Shown: piece by piece, positions 15,122 through 24,376 of the stretch
Numbering within the stretch: position 1 is the first letter of the stretch
Layout of the letters: every line of letters starts with the position of its first letter
From: Actinomycetota bacterium
GTDB taxonomy: Bacteria; Actinomycetota; Acidimicrobiia; Acidimicrobiales; Ilumatobacteraceae
DNA length: 32,509 bases
Reading direction: 5' to 3'
Assembly (NCBI GenBank): GCA_009923855.1
Contig: RFST01000005.1
Location: 1-32,509, forward strand
Notes under the pieces: model-generated
Seen by the model: the letters and a program-made list of their open reading frames with translations, nothing else
What the model was told of the DNA's origin: nothing
Database searches by the model: none
Position numbers and translations under genes: made by a program

Positions 15122-15505
15122 ATGCCGCGCAGCAGGCACCTCCCCGATCGCCGGCAGCGAATGGCGATCATTCTCGACCGGGACGGGGCGACGTGTGTGT
15201 GGTGCGGGCGCGCCTTCGATGACCGTCACGTCCAGCCCACCACTGAACACCTCGTTCCGCGTATCAAGGGCGGACCGAGTTGGGTGGAGAACGAGGTCGC
15301 GGCCTGCCGACGATGCAATGGTGAACGTGGGCATCGCACACTCGGGGAATTTCTCGACGAATGTCGAGGTCTCGGACGCGATCCCGATCTCGTGCGCATC
15401 ATCACCTGCCTCGACAACCTCAACGCCGCCATCAGTCAGCGCGGTGGCCAACGACGTGCCCGCCCCTACATCGCATCTCAATTACGGCGACTCCGCAATG
15501 CATGA
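15122..15505 (+). CDS. HNH endonuclease
   Basis: A 127-residue protein if started at the ATG at 15122 (MPRSRHLPDRRQRMAIILDR). An ATG at 15161 and GTGs at 15089 and 15053 are alternatives. The fold is clear: CVWC (25, 28), TTEHLVPRIKGG with the catalytic His at 43, Asn at 57 in VENEVAACRRCN, a second Cys pair at 62 and 65, and His 71. This is a zinc-stabilised HNH nuclease with an Arg-rich ends. It stands alone, divergent from gluQ, with no toxin-antitoxin, restriction or phage partner visible. Small stand-alone HNH genes of this kind are common in actinobacteria and their roles are mostly unknown. Confidence 0.85.
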   Translation: MPRSRHLPDRRQRMAIILDRDGATCVWCGRAFDDRHVQPTTEHLVPRIKGGPSWVENEVAACRRCNGERGHRTLGEFLDECRGLGRDPDLVRIITCLDNLNAAISQRGGQRRARPYIASQLRRLRNA

Positions 15506-15545
15506 CCCAACCTCGCCCGTCGATGAGGCGATCTAGTCTCACAAC

Positions 15546-16946
15546 GTGGAGTGCCCGTCGTGTACCACCGTTGCCGAGGAGAGCTCCGCGCGTTTCTGCA
15601 CCTCGTGTGGAGCACGTCTGTCCACAACCGGCACCCTCACGAGCAGCCCGTCCGACAGCAGCGACGATGCGACAGGTGAAGTGACCATTGTTCACGACAC
15701 CTTCACTGATGAGCTGCCGACTCATCTGCCTGACGATCGGATCGGTTCGCCACCGCCGGAGGTGTGGGCTGGCATGGCAGCCACCGGCATCGATGGTGCA
15801 CCCGAATGGGGTGACGACCGACCCTTCGACGACACGATCGACGACCAACCGGTGGGGGGTATCACCCTTGCAGGACTGGTTGCCGACGTCATCGCCACCG
15901 AATCCGACCCAACACCGAGCACCGACACCGGCCGAGAACCCATTACTGACGACGCTCTCCCCTCGGTTGGGGGTGACCACGGCACGGCACCACGCCGCTC
16001 ATCTCGGCCACGGCCACAACGCGCGATTCCCAGCGCCGTCGCCGGCATCCTCACCGCAATTGCTGTCACCATCGGAGCAGCTGTTGACCTCCTATCGGTG
16101 AGTTCAACGGCCACCGGTGATCTGCTGCGTACCGCGATCTCCAACGGCTACCGCAGTGGCACCTGGCACGCTGATGATCTGTCGAGCGGGGCAACGTGGG
16201 CAGCGGTGATCTGTGCCGCCGGGCTGGCCGCCGGCGCGGTTGGTTCAGCACTCGGTGTTCGGTGGGCACCCGGCTTGGTTGCTGGATCGGGCCTCAGCGC
16301 CACCGGTCTGTGCGCCGTTCTCATCGCGTTGGCTCAGTCGCCGATACGCGCGGCCGAAAGCGTGGCCAGTCGGGCCGACGGAGATGCAATTGTCGAGGTG
16401 ACCATCACACGCGAGTTCGGATGGTGGACACTGCTGATCGCTGCCGGAGCCGGCCTTGTGGCGTTTTTCGGTTCGCTCGACGATGTTGCAGCCGATTACC
16501 GCAATGACGCGAACCCGATCGTGGCTGCGATTGGCGCATTCTGCGCCCTCGCCGCTGCGGCAGGGCCCACGCTCGCCACCTCCGACGCCTCGTGGCTCGA
16601 CAATCTCACCGTGAATGCCGCAACCACCGGATGGGACCTCATCACGATCATCGCCCGATCAACACAGTTGATCGGCATCGCGACCGCTGGGGTGGTGGGA
16701 TTTCTCATCGTGCGCCGCTCCGGACTGGCGATGGTCGCGGGCATGGTGGTGCCGTCGATGGTGCTGCTGCTCACCGCCTGGGTCGACATGGGAACAGACC
16801 CCGTCGGGCCCGGTCTGCACAACCCCGGGAGCACCCCCGCCGACGTCCACCCGGTCACTCTGGTTGCACTGGTGGCATGTGCGGCCACGCTGGCGGTCGC
16901 CGGCGCGATCGCCTACGACCGCACCGAACGCGGTCGGATCAACTGA
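15546..16946 (+). CDS. Zinc-ribbon multi-pass membrane protein
   Basis: A 466-residue protein with a GTG start. The N-terminus is a zinc ribbon (Cys at 3, 6, 18 and 21: MECPSC ... FCTSCG). About 130 acidic, disordered residues follow, with a basic patch RRSSRPRPQR just before the first membrane segment at about 160. Roughly eight hydrophobic segments then alternate with short loops (for example WAAVICAAGLAAGAVGSALG and LIGIATAGVVGFLIV). It is not a transporter family I recognise. It lies 40 bases after the HNH gene on the same strand, perhaps co-transcribed, and is convergent with the SRPBCC gene. Confidence 0.78.
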   Translation: MECPSCTTVAEESSARFCTSCGARLSTTGTLTSSPSDSSDDATGEVTIVHDTFTDELPTHLPDDRIGSPPPEVWAGMAATGIDGAPEWGDDRPFDDTIDDQPVGGITLAGLVADVIATESDPTPSTDTGREPITDDALPSVGGDHGTAPRRSSRPRPQRAIPSAVAGILTAIAVTIGAAVDLLSVSSTATGDLLRTAISNGYRSGTWHADDLSSGATWAAVICAAGLAAGAVGSALGVRWAPGLVAGSGLSATGLCAVLIALAQSPIRAAESVASRADGDAIVEVTITREFGWWTLLIAAGAGLVAFFGSLDDVAADYRNDANPIVAAIGAFCALAAAAGPTLATSDASWLDNLTVNAATTGWDLITIIARSTQLIGIATAGVVGFLIVRRSGLAMVAGMVVPSMVLLLTAWVDMGTDPVGPGLHNPGSTPADVHPVTLVALVACAATLAVAGAIAYDRTERGRIN

Positions 16947-16964
16947 GTCGGCGCGCGTAGTCGA

Positions 16965-17486
16965 TCATTGATCGAGCGGAGTGACACCCACGCCGAGTCG
17001 CGCACCGACCATCATCAGGTTCGCTGCCATCTCGGCACGCTTCTGTTCGAACCGTCCCGTGATGAACTCGTGCTCGCGTTCCGGGTACTTCTCGATGAGT
17101 GGGTCGAGCCCGCTCATACCCGGCCCGAGCTGGAAGGTCTGTACGACGGTCGTCCCGGACGCGTCGGAGGAGAGTTCGTACCCCCACCAGGCCAGAGGGG
17201 GGTCGTTGACCGCCCACCGCAATGACCGTGGGGCATCGCATGCAACAAGCGTGCACGTCGTCGTCCACTCCCCCATGTGGTCATTGCGATTGTGCCCCAA
17301 GAACACCGCCCCGACAGCAGGGCCATCGGCTGGGGCAACCCACTCGACCGCATGCAATTCACCCGAGCCCTCGATGGGAAGCGAGATATCGCTGATCACA
17401 GCCCAGACCTGTGAGATATCGGCGGCGACAACCGCTCGGGCCGACACCGATGGATGATCCGCACGACGCAGCTCCGACGGGCTCAT
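16965..17486 (-). CDS. SRPBCC (START-like) family protein
   Basis: A 173-residue protein of the helix-grip/START-like fold (polyketide cyclase/dehydrase-related). It shows the family's opening SARAVVAADISQVWAVISDI with the strand-helix 'i.ap...vw..i.Di', the glycine/aromatic-rich strand GEWTTTCTLVACDAPRSLRW, and the long C-terminal helix EREHEFITGRFEQKRAEMAA. Such proteins bind a hydrophobic ligand in a cavity. Its ATG overlaps the 2-oxoglutarate oxygenase stop as ATGA, so the two are coupled and probably act on the same small molecule. The specific ligand is not predictable. Confidence 0.85.
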   Translation of the reverse strand: MSPSELRRADHPSVSARAVVAADISQVWAVISDISLPIEGSGELHAVEWVAPADGPAVGAVFLGHNRNDHMGEWTTTCTLVACDAPRSLRWAVNDPPLAWWGYELSSDASGTTVVQTFQLGPGMSGLDPLIEKYPEREHEFITGRFEQKRAEMAANLMMVGARLGVGVTPLDQ

Positions 17487-18508
17487 GCTCCACCGGCCAA
17501 GATCTCGTTGCGGTAGGAGTGGGTCCCATCGAATCTCGACAGCAGGTAGTCACCGGTGACGAGTGGGGCGTGACGGGCCGGCATGTCGTCGCTCTGACAT
17601 GTCGGTAGACACTCGATGCGCGTGTGGAACCCCGGTTCGACGAAGAACGGGATCGAATAGCGATCGACATCGACGGGGTTCACCACCCGATGGGGATTCG
17701 ATACGTAGCGATCGTTGGTCCAGATGGCCATCAGATCACCGAGATTCACAACGGCGTGACCTACAGGCACCACGATGTCGACCCATTGGCCGCCCCGGGT
17801 CATCACCTGAAGTCCTCCAATGCCGTCGTCACACAGCACGGTGATACTTCCGTAGTCGGTGTGGGTACCACACCCCGGCTGGCCGGGGGCTGGCGTCACC
17901 CGAGAGATCGGCGGGTAATGCAGCATTCGCAAGTGGTACATGAACGGGTCACGACCGCCTGCAGACCCCACATGTTCGAAGTGGTCGGGGTGCAACCCGA
18001 GCGCGAGCGCCACCCCGCGGTGGGCGCGCAGGCTTGCTTCCACAGCCGCGGTGAAATAGGCCGACCAGGCGTCGACGAAACCCGGCAGATCGGGCAGGCG
18101 ATTCGGGCCGTGTAGCGGTGTGCCCGCACGAACTTCGGGGTGATCCGGCCCGTGGTGAACCCCGGAGTCGATGGTTTCTTTGAGGTCACCCACACGTGCG
18201 ACATCAAGGTCGTCGGCGCCTGCAAGCGCCCCGTCGAGCGCTTCGGCTGCGATGCCCACGTAGCCGCGGTGGCAGTCACTGCCAGCGATGGAAATCCGCT
18301 CTTTCTCCTCGGTGGGCAAAGCGAAGAAGTCCCGCATCTGTCCCAGAAGTGCCGACTTCACATCGTCGGCGATGCCGTGGCCAACGGTGAGAAGAAACCC
18401 CATCTCCCGGCACGTCGTGTCGATGATGCGGGCTTGCTCCAGCGCAGCCGCGGACGCGTGGTCGGCACCGGTGGCGAACGGAGAGAGATCCACGGTGACG
18501 ATGTCCAT
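17483..18508 (-). CDS. 2-oxoglutarate/Fe(II)-dependent oxygenase (isopenicillin-N-synthase-like)
   Basis: A 341-residue oxygenase of the IPNS/flavonol-synthase-like superfamily. The N-terminal DIOX_N part has CREMGFLLTVGHGI and FFALPTEEKERI. The iron site is HTD (His 216, Asp 218 in CGTHTDYGSITVL) plus His 273 (NPHRVVNP), and the co-substrate carboxylate site is RYS (Arg 283). It has the full length for the family and all key residues. It sits between an MFS transporter gene (29 bases upstream) and the coupled SRPBCC gene, a small operon that may import and oxidise a natural product, or make and export one. The substrate is unknown. Confidence 0.93.
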   Translation of the reverse strand: MDIVTVDLSPFATGADHASAAALEQARIIDTTCREMGFLLTVGHGIADDVKSALLGQMRDFFALPTEEKERISIAGSDCHRGYVGIAAEALDGALAGADDLDVARVGDLKETIDSGVHHGPDHPEVRAGTPLHGPNRLPDLPGFVDAWSAYFTAAVEASLRAHRGVALALGLHPDHFEHVGSAGGRDPFMYHLRMLHYPPISRVTPAPGQPGCGTHTDYGSITVLCDDGIGGLQVMTRGGQWVDIVVPVGHAVVNLGDLMAIWTNDRYVSNPHRVVNPVDVDRYSIPFFVEPGFHTRIECLPTCQSDDMPARHAPLVTGDYLLSRFDGTHSYRNEILAGGA

Positions 18509-18537
18509 ATGCCCGACCCTACTGTTGGGGCGTCAGG

Positions 18538-19758
18538 TCACCGTGACGGCAACGGCGACGCCACGGCAACGACCGCCACCGTGGCTGGCACCAACGCCGC
18601 GAGGCGCACCGTGGTGGTGAACGACCCCGTCGCATCGGCGATCAGTGAGAACGCATAGGGCGCCAGCGCCGTGGACACGACCATCACCGAGGTCATGCGC
18701 CCGCGCCATGTGCCGAGGACTCCCGCCGGAATCCATCGCGCGATCAGTGCGCCCTCGCTCGCTGCAGTCGCGGCCGCGGCCATGCCCACAGCCACCCCAT
18801 ACGCCGCGGCGCTGAGCGGGGATGACACCCACCCGATGGACACGGCCGCAAGGGCGAGGACCGCCATATTGAATGGCACGACCACGCGGGCAGGTACCCG
18901 GTCCACCAGTCGCCCCACGACCAACGCCGTCACCACGGAGGCCAGACTCTGCGGTACGAAGTTGCCTGCGGCCGCCGACGACGACAGTCCCCGTTCACCC
19001 AAGATGGCGATCTGATGGAACCCAAGACCGGTGGCGACAAACCCGGCCGACACAAAGCCAGCGGTCACCACCGCCCAACCCCACAGCGCATCACGCGTCA
19101 GTCCTGAGGCCTCGTCGCCATCGGCATCGTGTTCGGCGCCAGCCTCGGTGCCGGCACCGATTCCATCGGACTCCAATCGAGCGATGCGACGCGACATCGT
19201 GAGCCCGACCACGGCGACAATCCCTGCAAGCACCCACCACGCGGCCCGCCACCCAAGCGCATCAATCAGGCGATCGCCGAGCAGCGGGGTGGCAGGAATG
19301 GCCGAGCCACCCAGGGCGGTCAGCGCACCGAGCGCAGCACCGCGACGCTCCCGCACTGCTTTGGCAACGAACACCGACGCGGACAGCGGCATACCGGTCT
19401 GCCCGAACGATCGCAGGCCGTAGATGGCAACGCTGAGCATCACGATATTCATTGACGCCGACGCGAGTAGGAGGGCCGCCATGAGCGCGGTACTGACCAG
19501 CCGCAAGCCTCGCCCCACACCAACCCGATCGAGCCGACGGCCAAGCCACCCACCGGTGGTACTCGCCGCCAAGGTGCCCACGAGATAGGCAAAGGTCAAC
19601 GTATTGCGGCTGACGTCGAGGGCCTCGGTGAGCGGATCGACGAACACGGAGAAACCCGCCGTCTGCCCTGGCCCCGACAACGCGATCAGCACCGCGCCTG
19701 AACCGATCACGTGACGTCGACGACGACGGAGCAGATTGTCGTCAGTCGTTGTCGCCAC
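18538..19758 (-). CDS. MFS transporter
   Basis: A 406-residue major facilitator with about twelve hydrophobic segments and a GTG start. GGWLGRRLDRVGVGRGLRL is the loop 2-3 signature ('G..aDr.Grr'), and VVGRLVDRVPARVV is its echo in the second half. A hydrophilic central loop lies at about 195-225 (ESDGIGAGTEAGAEHDADGD). The N-terminus RRRRRHVIGSGAVLIALSGP is basic and cytoplasmic. It resembles the monocarboxylate/oxalate-formate-like MFS group in overall pattern, but the substrate cannot be assigned. It is first in an operon with the 2-oxoglutarate oxygenase and the SRPBCC protein, and divergent from a methyltransferase gene across about 100 bases. Confidence 0.93.
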   Translation of the reverse strand: MATTTDDNLLRRRRRHVIGSGAVLIALSGPGQTAGFSVFVDPLTEALDVSRNTLTFAYLVGTLAASTTGGWLGRRLDRVGVGRGLRLVSTALMAALLLASASMNIVMLSVAIYGLRSFGQTGMPLSASVFVAKAVRERRGAALGALTALGGSAIPATPLLGDRLIDALGWRAAWWVLAGIVAVVGLTMSRRIARLESDGIGAGTEAGAEHDADGDEASGLTRDALWGWAVVTAGFVSAGFVATGLGFHQIAILGERGLSSSAAAGNFVPQSLASVVTALVVGRLVDRVPARVVVPFNMAVLALAAVSIGWVSSPLSAAAYGVAVGMAAAATAASEGALIARWIPAGVLGTWRGRMTSVMVVSTALAPYAFSLIADATGSFTTTVRLAALVPATVAVVAVASPLPSR

Positions 19759-19859
19759 CGTGCCTCCACCGAGATCAGACGCCGGTCGACGCCCCGCGCG
19801 ACGCTAACGCCACACCTGTTGCGCACACGACACCGTCATCGATCGGCAAGACTTCCGCG

Positions 19860-20477
19860 ATGGGTCTCTACAGCGAACGTGTTCTCCCGCGGCTGATTGA
19901 TCGTGCCTGTGGGTCGGCACAGCTTGCCAAGTGGCGCGGCCTCGTCGCCGAGGGTCTCTTCGGTGATGTCGTGGAGATCGGTTTCGGTTCCGGTCTGAAC
20001 GTGCCGGTCTATCCCGCAGATGTACGACGGGTGTGGGCAGTGGATCCGTCGGTGACCGCGCGCCGTCTCGCCGCCGAACGCATCGCCGCCTCACCAGTGG
20101 ATATCGAACATGTGGCCCTGCACGGCGAATCGCTGCCCCTCGACGACGCCACATGTGACGGGGCACTCACCACATTCACCCTCTGCACCGTGTCGGATCC
20201 AGCGGCAGCACTCGCCGAACTGCACCGGGTGCTGCGGCCGGGTATGCGCCTGCACTTCCTCGAACACGGTCTTTCGCCCGATGCTCGAGTCGCCGCATGG
20301 CAACACCGCATCGACCCGATCCAACGGCGTATCGCCGATGGCTGTCACCTCAGTCGAGATCCCGTCGCCATGATCTCTGCGGCCGGTTTCGAGGTGCTCG
20401 ATCACAATTCACGGTATGTGCCACGAGCACCGCGCCCCTGGGGGTGGTTCACCGGCGGCGTGGCTCGCCGCCTCTGA
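19860..20477 (+). CDS. Class I SAM-dependent methyltransferase
   Basis: A 205-residue methyltransferase started at the ATG at 19860 (MGLYSERVLPRLIDRACGSA); upstream in-frame sequence is unlike a protein. Motif I is VVEIGFGSGLNVPVY (37-51), motif II ends in VWAVDPS, motif IV reads CDGALTTFTLCTVSD, and motif V/VI is RVLRPGMRLHFLEHGLSP. This is the UbiE/METTL7-like group, where 'fLEH' and a C-terminal small domain are typical. It stands alone, divergent from the MFS operon and convergent with the amidase gene. The acceptor substrate is unknown; thiols or lipids are typical for relatives. Confidence 0.92.
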   Translation: MGLYSERVLPRLIDRACGSAQLAKWRGLVAEGLFGDVVEIGFGSGLNVPVYPADVRRVWAVDPSVTARRLAAERIAASPVDIEHVALHGESLPLDDATCDGALTTFTLCTVSDPAAALAELHRVLRPGMRLHFLEHGLSPDARVAAWQHRIDPIQRRIADGCHLSRDPVAMISAAGFEVLDHNSRYVPRAPRPWGWFTGGVARRL

Positions 20478-20492
20478 ACCACCACGGTCAGA

Positions 20493-21911
20493 TCAGGACA
20501 GAATTCGTTCCATGATCGCGGCCGCCCTCAACGTGGCCACATCCCCGAGCGGGTGTCCGATCAATTGAATGCCCATCGGGAGCCCGGTGTCACCGCGCCC
20601 GACCGGCAGCGACACTGCAGGCAGCCCGGCAAATGTTGCGTACAGCGTGACCTCCATCCAGCGGTGGTAGGTGTCCATCTCTCGTCCACCCACCCGTTCG
20701 GGCCAGCGCTGCTCCACCGGAAAGGGCCACACCTGAGCGGACGGCACGGCGAGCACGTCCACATCGGCCAGCGCCGCCATCATCGCCACATAGAAGCGTG
20801 TGCGCGTCTCGGCAGCGGCGGTGAATTCACCTGCAGTCAGCGCGGCACCGCTGTCCATTTCCCACAGGGCTTCATCTTTGACCAGTGCACGCGACCCCGT
20901 GTCGCCGAGGTAAGCGCTGATCGTGGCGGACATGGCGGCCTGACGCCAGTGCAGCCATGCGGTCCACACACGGTCCAGATCGATACCGATACCGGCCTCC
21001 ACCACCTGCACACCGGCACCAGCGCCGTGGTGCAGTGCCGCAGCGCAGATGTCGAGCACACCGGGGTCGAAGGGCAGATGACCGGACAGATCTCCGAGCC
21101 ATCCGATCCGAAGTTCGGCGGGGTCACCCTGCAGCGCCGCGGCAACACCATCGGCGGTTGCAAGTTCGCTGAGGTCCCCGGCGATCGACAGCGGCGCTCG
21201 TGGGTCCCAGCCCGCTTGCGTGCCGAGCAAGCGAGCCGCGTCGGCCACATTGCGTGCCATCGGGCCCTCGGTGGCGCATTGTGACGTGTAGGCGTTGCGC
21301 ATGGGGTAGGCCGGTACTCGCCCTTGACTGGGGCGGTATCCCACCACACCGTTGAACGCAGCCGGATTTCTCAGCGACCCCATGAAGTCGCTGCCATCAG
21401 CGACCGGCACCATGCCGGTGGCGAGCGCAACGGCTGCTCCCCCACTCGAACCACCCGCGGTCCGGGAGGGATCGACAGCATTGCGGGTGGTGCCGAACAC
21501 AGGATTGAACGTGTGCGAGCCAAGACCGAACTCGGGCACATTCGTTTTGGCGATGATGATCGCGCCCTGCGCTCTGATCCGCGCGACCTGCAGCGCGTCA
21601 TACGTCGGCACCCATTCGGACAACAACGGTGACCCGAGCGTGGTCCGCAGACCGGCGGCCTCTGCCAGGTCCTTCACCGCATGAGGAAAGCCATGCATCC
21701 AGCCACGCCACCGGCCAGCCACAAGATCCTCATCGGCCGCAGCGGCTTCGGCCATCAATTCATCGCGATCGCGCAGGCTGATGATCGCATTCACCTCTGG
21801 ATTCTGTTCCTCGATCCGATCGAGGTGTGCCGCCATCACCTCCCGACATGACACGGATCGATCAGCGATCGCTGCGGACAGCTCCTGTGCAGTGGCGGCG
21901 GTGAGATCCAC
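20493..21911 (-). CDS. Amidase (amidase-signature family)
   Basis: A 472-residue amidase from the GTG at 21911. An extension to 21989 is possible but would run almost to the divergent gene's start. The Ser-cisSer-Lys triad is visible: Lys 80 (HAVKDLAEA), cis-Ser 155 in TAGGSSGGAA and nucleophile Ser 179 in GSDFMGSLRNPA. The usual GSDxGGS is varied by Met for the first Gly. The fold core and length are complete. Family members hydrolyse carboxamides or ester-like bonds of many kinds, and the absence of the GatB/GatC genes and GatA-specific features argues against a role in tRNA amidation. It is a solitary gene. Confidence 0.93.
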   Translation of the reverse strand: MDLTAATAQELSAAIADRSVSCREVMAAHLDRIEEQNPEVNAIISLRDRDELMAEAAAADEDLVAGRWRGWMHGFPHAVKDLAEAAGLRTTLGSPLLSEWVPTYDALQVARIRAQGAIIIAKTNVPEFGLGSHTFNPVFGTTRNAVDPSRTAGGSSGGAAVALATGMVPVADGSDFMGSLRNPAAFNGVVGYRPSQGRVPAYPMRNAYTSQCATEGPMARNVADAARLLGTQAGWDPRAPLSIAGDLSELATADGVAAALQGDPAELRIGWLGDLSGHLPFDPGVLDICAAALHHGAGAGVQVVEAGIGIDLDRVWTAWLHWRQAAMSATISAYLGDTGSRALVKDEALWEMDSGAALTAGEFTAAAETRTRFYVAMMAALADVDVLAVPSAQVWPFPVEQRWPERVGGREMDTYHRWMEVTLYATFAGLPAVSLPVGRGDTGLPMGIQLIGHPLGDVATLRAAAIMERILS

Positions 21912-21997
21912 GCCCTCATCGTGACCGATCGCACCGCGGAGAACCGGATCGGATGCGCCAGCGTCGATCACACGATGTTGCGGTGCCACAATGCCCT

Positions 21998-22732
21998 ATG
22001 GCTCATCCCGATGGGGTACCACCACTACGCGATCATCAGGTTGTGGCGCAGAACCTGCCCGAGCATGCCCGGAACCCGATCCACACCGATGAGGGCGCAC
22101 GGGCCGCGGGTTTCGACCGGGCGCTCGTAGCTGGAGTGACGACCTACGCCTATCTGGCGAATGTGCCGTCACGCGACTGGGGTATCGAGTGGGTTCACCA
22201 CGGCACCGCTGAGGTGCGGTTTCGCCGCCCGATCTTCGATGGGGAACGGTTGGCGATACAGGCAGTGGGTGACGCACACACCCTCGCTGTGACCACAACA
22301 ACCGACGACGACCCACGCGTGCTCTGCTCGATGTCTCTCGCTGGCACACCCGCGGCGGAGTTGCGCGATGGTGAGGAGCTGCCCACCATTGAACGAGAGC
22401 TCGAAGGCGAATACGGCGGTGATTACGCAGCGCGGGCCGGCGACTCCTTGCCGTTGTTCGCCATCGGGGAGATCGTCCACCCCGCGGTGTGGCCGGCACT
22501 GGCCAATGACATGGTGCATCGCCATGTGGCACGGGGTTCGTGGGTGCATACACGCTCGATCGTGCGGCACCACGCTCCCGTTGCCACCGGTTCATTGGCG
22601 AGCATCATCGCCCGGGTGATCGATCGTCGCAACGGATCGCTCGGAGAGCGTGCGGTCCTCGATGTGCACATCACCGTGGAGGGTGTGGTGGTCGCCTCGC
22701 TCGAACATGAGGCATATGTCGCGTTGCGCTGA
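21998..22732 (+). CDS. Hot-dog-fold protein (MaoC-like, probably double hot-dog)
   Basis: About 244 residues from the ATG at 21998 (MAHPDGVPPLRDHQVVAQNL). NPIHTDEGARAAGFDRALVA is the MaoC/hydratase-2 type motif ('hN..H.d...A...g'). It is followed by VEVRFRRP-like strands (GTAEVRFRRPIFDGERLAIQ). The second half, from about residue 150, has NDMVHRHVARGSWVHTRSIV and VLDVHITVEGVVVASLEHEA, which look like a second hot-dog. Such proteins hydrate enoyl-CoAs or bind acyl-thioesters. The His/Asp of the first motif are present, but the classic full hydratase motif is loose, so enzyme activity is uncertain. It is divergent from the amidase gene. Confidence 0.75.
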   Translation: MAHPDGVPPLRDHQVVAQNLPEHARNPIHTDEGARAAGFDRALVAGVTTYAYLANVPSRDWGIEWVHHGTAEVRFRRPIFDGERLAIQAVGDAHTLAVTTTTDDDPRVLCSMSLAGTPAAELRDGEELPTIERELEGEYGGDYAARAGDSLPLFAIGEIVHPAVWPALANDMVHRHVARGSWVHTRSIVRHHAPVATGSLASIIARVIDRRNGSLGERAVLDVHITVEGVVVASLEHEAYVALR

Positions 22733-22789
22733 ACCCGGTCGGTGCATGACCTTGCTCGGCTGGCGTAACGGCGGATCGCAGCGCAGACT

Positions 22790-24361
22790 GTGCACGTGAG
22801 CGACACCGTCATCGATGAGCAGGTGGTGACCGAGCCCGATGGGGTGACGAGGTCGCGGGCTGCGGTCGCAGGGGCCACGGCCGCTGCCGTGGCCATCGGT
22901 GTGGGCGAACTCGTCAGTGTGATCGATACCGCTGGTCCCTCGCCGCTGTCGGCGGTCGGCGAGGTGTTCATCGACAGCGTGGGTGTCCGACTCAAAGATC
23001 TTGCCGTGTCGTTGTTCGGCACCGGCCACCGCACCGCACTCGTGATCTCAATGCTCATCGTGATCGTTGGTCTCGGTGCCGTGGCTGGACTGCGCGCGAG
23101 GCACCAACTGCGCAGCGGCGTGATCGCTTTCTCCGTGGCGGGTGCTGCGGGTCTCGCGGCGATGCTGTCGCGCCCCGATGATCTCGCCCCGGTGTCGATC
23201 GTGTCGGTCGGTGCTGCCCTCGCCGCCGGTGTGGGCACGCTGTGGTGGATGCTGCGTCTCGCTCTCAGCGCACCGGCGGCACCAATTCCCATGCCGGGCG
23301 CTGCGGTGGCGGGACGACGGGGATTTCTCACCACATCTGCCGGTCTCGGTGCCGCCGCAGCAGCCGCCGGCATCATCGGACGGATCGCCAGAGGCGGTGA
23401 CCCGGTGCCCGCGGTCACGGCGAACTACGCCCTGCCAAGAGCAGCTCGTCGAGTCGAGGTACCCAACACCGGTATCAACGTGGCCGGCGTCAGCCCCTAC
23501 ATCACTCCAACCGATGATTTCTTCCGCATCGACACGGCGCTGCGGGTGCCGCGTGTTGACCCATCGACATGGACGCTGACCATCGATGGTCTCGTCGATC
23601 GTCCAGTCACCATCGACTACGCCGAGTTGCTGTCCATGGATGCTGTGGAGGTGCCGGTCACAATCGCGTGCGTGTCCAATCAGGTGGGTGGCGATCTGGT
23701 CGGTACCGCGGTGTGGCAGGGCGTGCCGCTACGGGACCTACTTGATCGCGCCGGGGTGCGCGATGATGCCGAACAGGTGGTGGGGCGCTCGGTGGATCGC
23801 TTCACCGCCGGTTTCCCGCTCACCGCCCTCGACGACGACCGCACCGCGATCGTCGCCTACGCGATGAATGGCGACTTCTTGCCGGCACTGCACGGTTTCC
23901 CGGCACGTCTGGTGGTGTCGGGACTGTACGGCTACGTCTCAGCCACGAAATGGCTGTCGCGTATCGAATTGGCGACCTGGGACGGAGTGCATGGCTATTG
24001 GATTCCGCTCGGCTGGTCGAAAGAGGCCCCGGTGAAGATCGCGTCGCGTATCGACACTCCAACCAATCGGGTCGACGCGGGGCGCGTGGTACTCGGCGGC
24101 GTGGCACTTGCCCCCTCGGTGGGTATCTCCGCTGTCGAGGTCAGCATCGACGATGATCCGTGGCAGCCGGCCACCCTTGGTCGCGTGGCCGGCGATGACA
24201 CCTGGGTGCAGTGGATGGTGGAATGGGACGCCGACCCTGGGCTGCACTGGGTGCAGGTCCGAGCGTGGGATGCGATGGGTCAGATGCAGACCGAGGAGGT
24301 CTCCGCACCCGCACCCAACGGCGCGACAGGCTGGCACCGCCGACGCATCATCGTCGACTGA
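22790..24361 (+). CDS. Membrane-attached molybdopterin oxidoreductase (sulfite-oxidase-like)
   Basis: A 523-residue protein (GTG start; a second GTG is two codons on). The N-terminal ~165 residues contain four hydrophobic segments (for example TALVISMLIVIVGLGAVAG). A second signal-like segment then carries GRRGFL at 175-180, a Tat-like twin arginine. From about 245 on is the sulfite-oxidase-type molybdopterin domain, with TIACVSNQVGG supplying the molybdenum-ligand Cys (about 294), then HGFPARLVVSGLYGYVSATK and WLSRIEL. The C-terminal dimerisation-like Ig domain ends at about 510. The catalytic part should lie outside the membrane. No heme subunit is adjacent, and the physiological substrate (sulfite, oxidised Met or other) is open. 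Confidence 0.92.
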   Translation: MHVSDTVIDEQVVTEPDGVTRSRAAVAGATAAAVAIGVGELVSVIDTAGPSPLSAVGEVFIDSVGVRLKDLAVSLFGTGHRTALVISMLIVIVGLGAVAGLRARHQLRSGVIAFSVAGAAGLAAMLSRPDDLAPVSIVSVGAALAAGVGTLWWMLRLALSAPAAPIPMPGAAVAGRRGFLTTSAGLGAAAAAAGIIGRIARGGDPVPAVTANYALPRAARRVEVPNTGINVAGVSPYITPTDDFFRIDTALRVPRVDPSTWTLTIDGLVDRPVTIDYAELLSMDAVEVPVTIACVSNQVGGDLVGTAVWQGVPLRDLLDRAGVRDDAEQVVGRSVDRFTAGFPLTALDDDRTAIVAYAMNGDFLPALHGFPARLVVSGLYGYVSATKWLSRIELATWDGVHGYWIPLGWSKEAPVKIASRIDTPTNRVDAGRVVLGGVALAPSVGISAVEVSIDDDPWQPATLGRVAGDDTWVQWMVEWDADPGLHWVQVRAWDAMGQMQTEEVSAPAPNGATGWHRRRIIVD

Positions 24362-24376
24362 CAACGAGCCGCACCA

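Noticed and set aside
15044-15481. N-terminal extension of the gluQ frame (146 codons)
   Set aside because: It runs through the antisense of the HNH gene and does not look like a GluQ N-terminus; family length is met from the GTG at 15043.
15122-15505. HNH gene as part of a restriction, defence or homing element
   Set aside because: No methyltransferase, intron or inverted repeats surround it; a stand-alone nuclease is all that can be supported.
16961-16975. Inverted repeat TCGATCA-T-TGATCGA at the end of two convergent genes
   Set aside because: The one-base centre leaves only a five-pair RNA stem, there is no U-tract, and it lies inside the SRPBCC gene's end; too weak to call a terminator.
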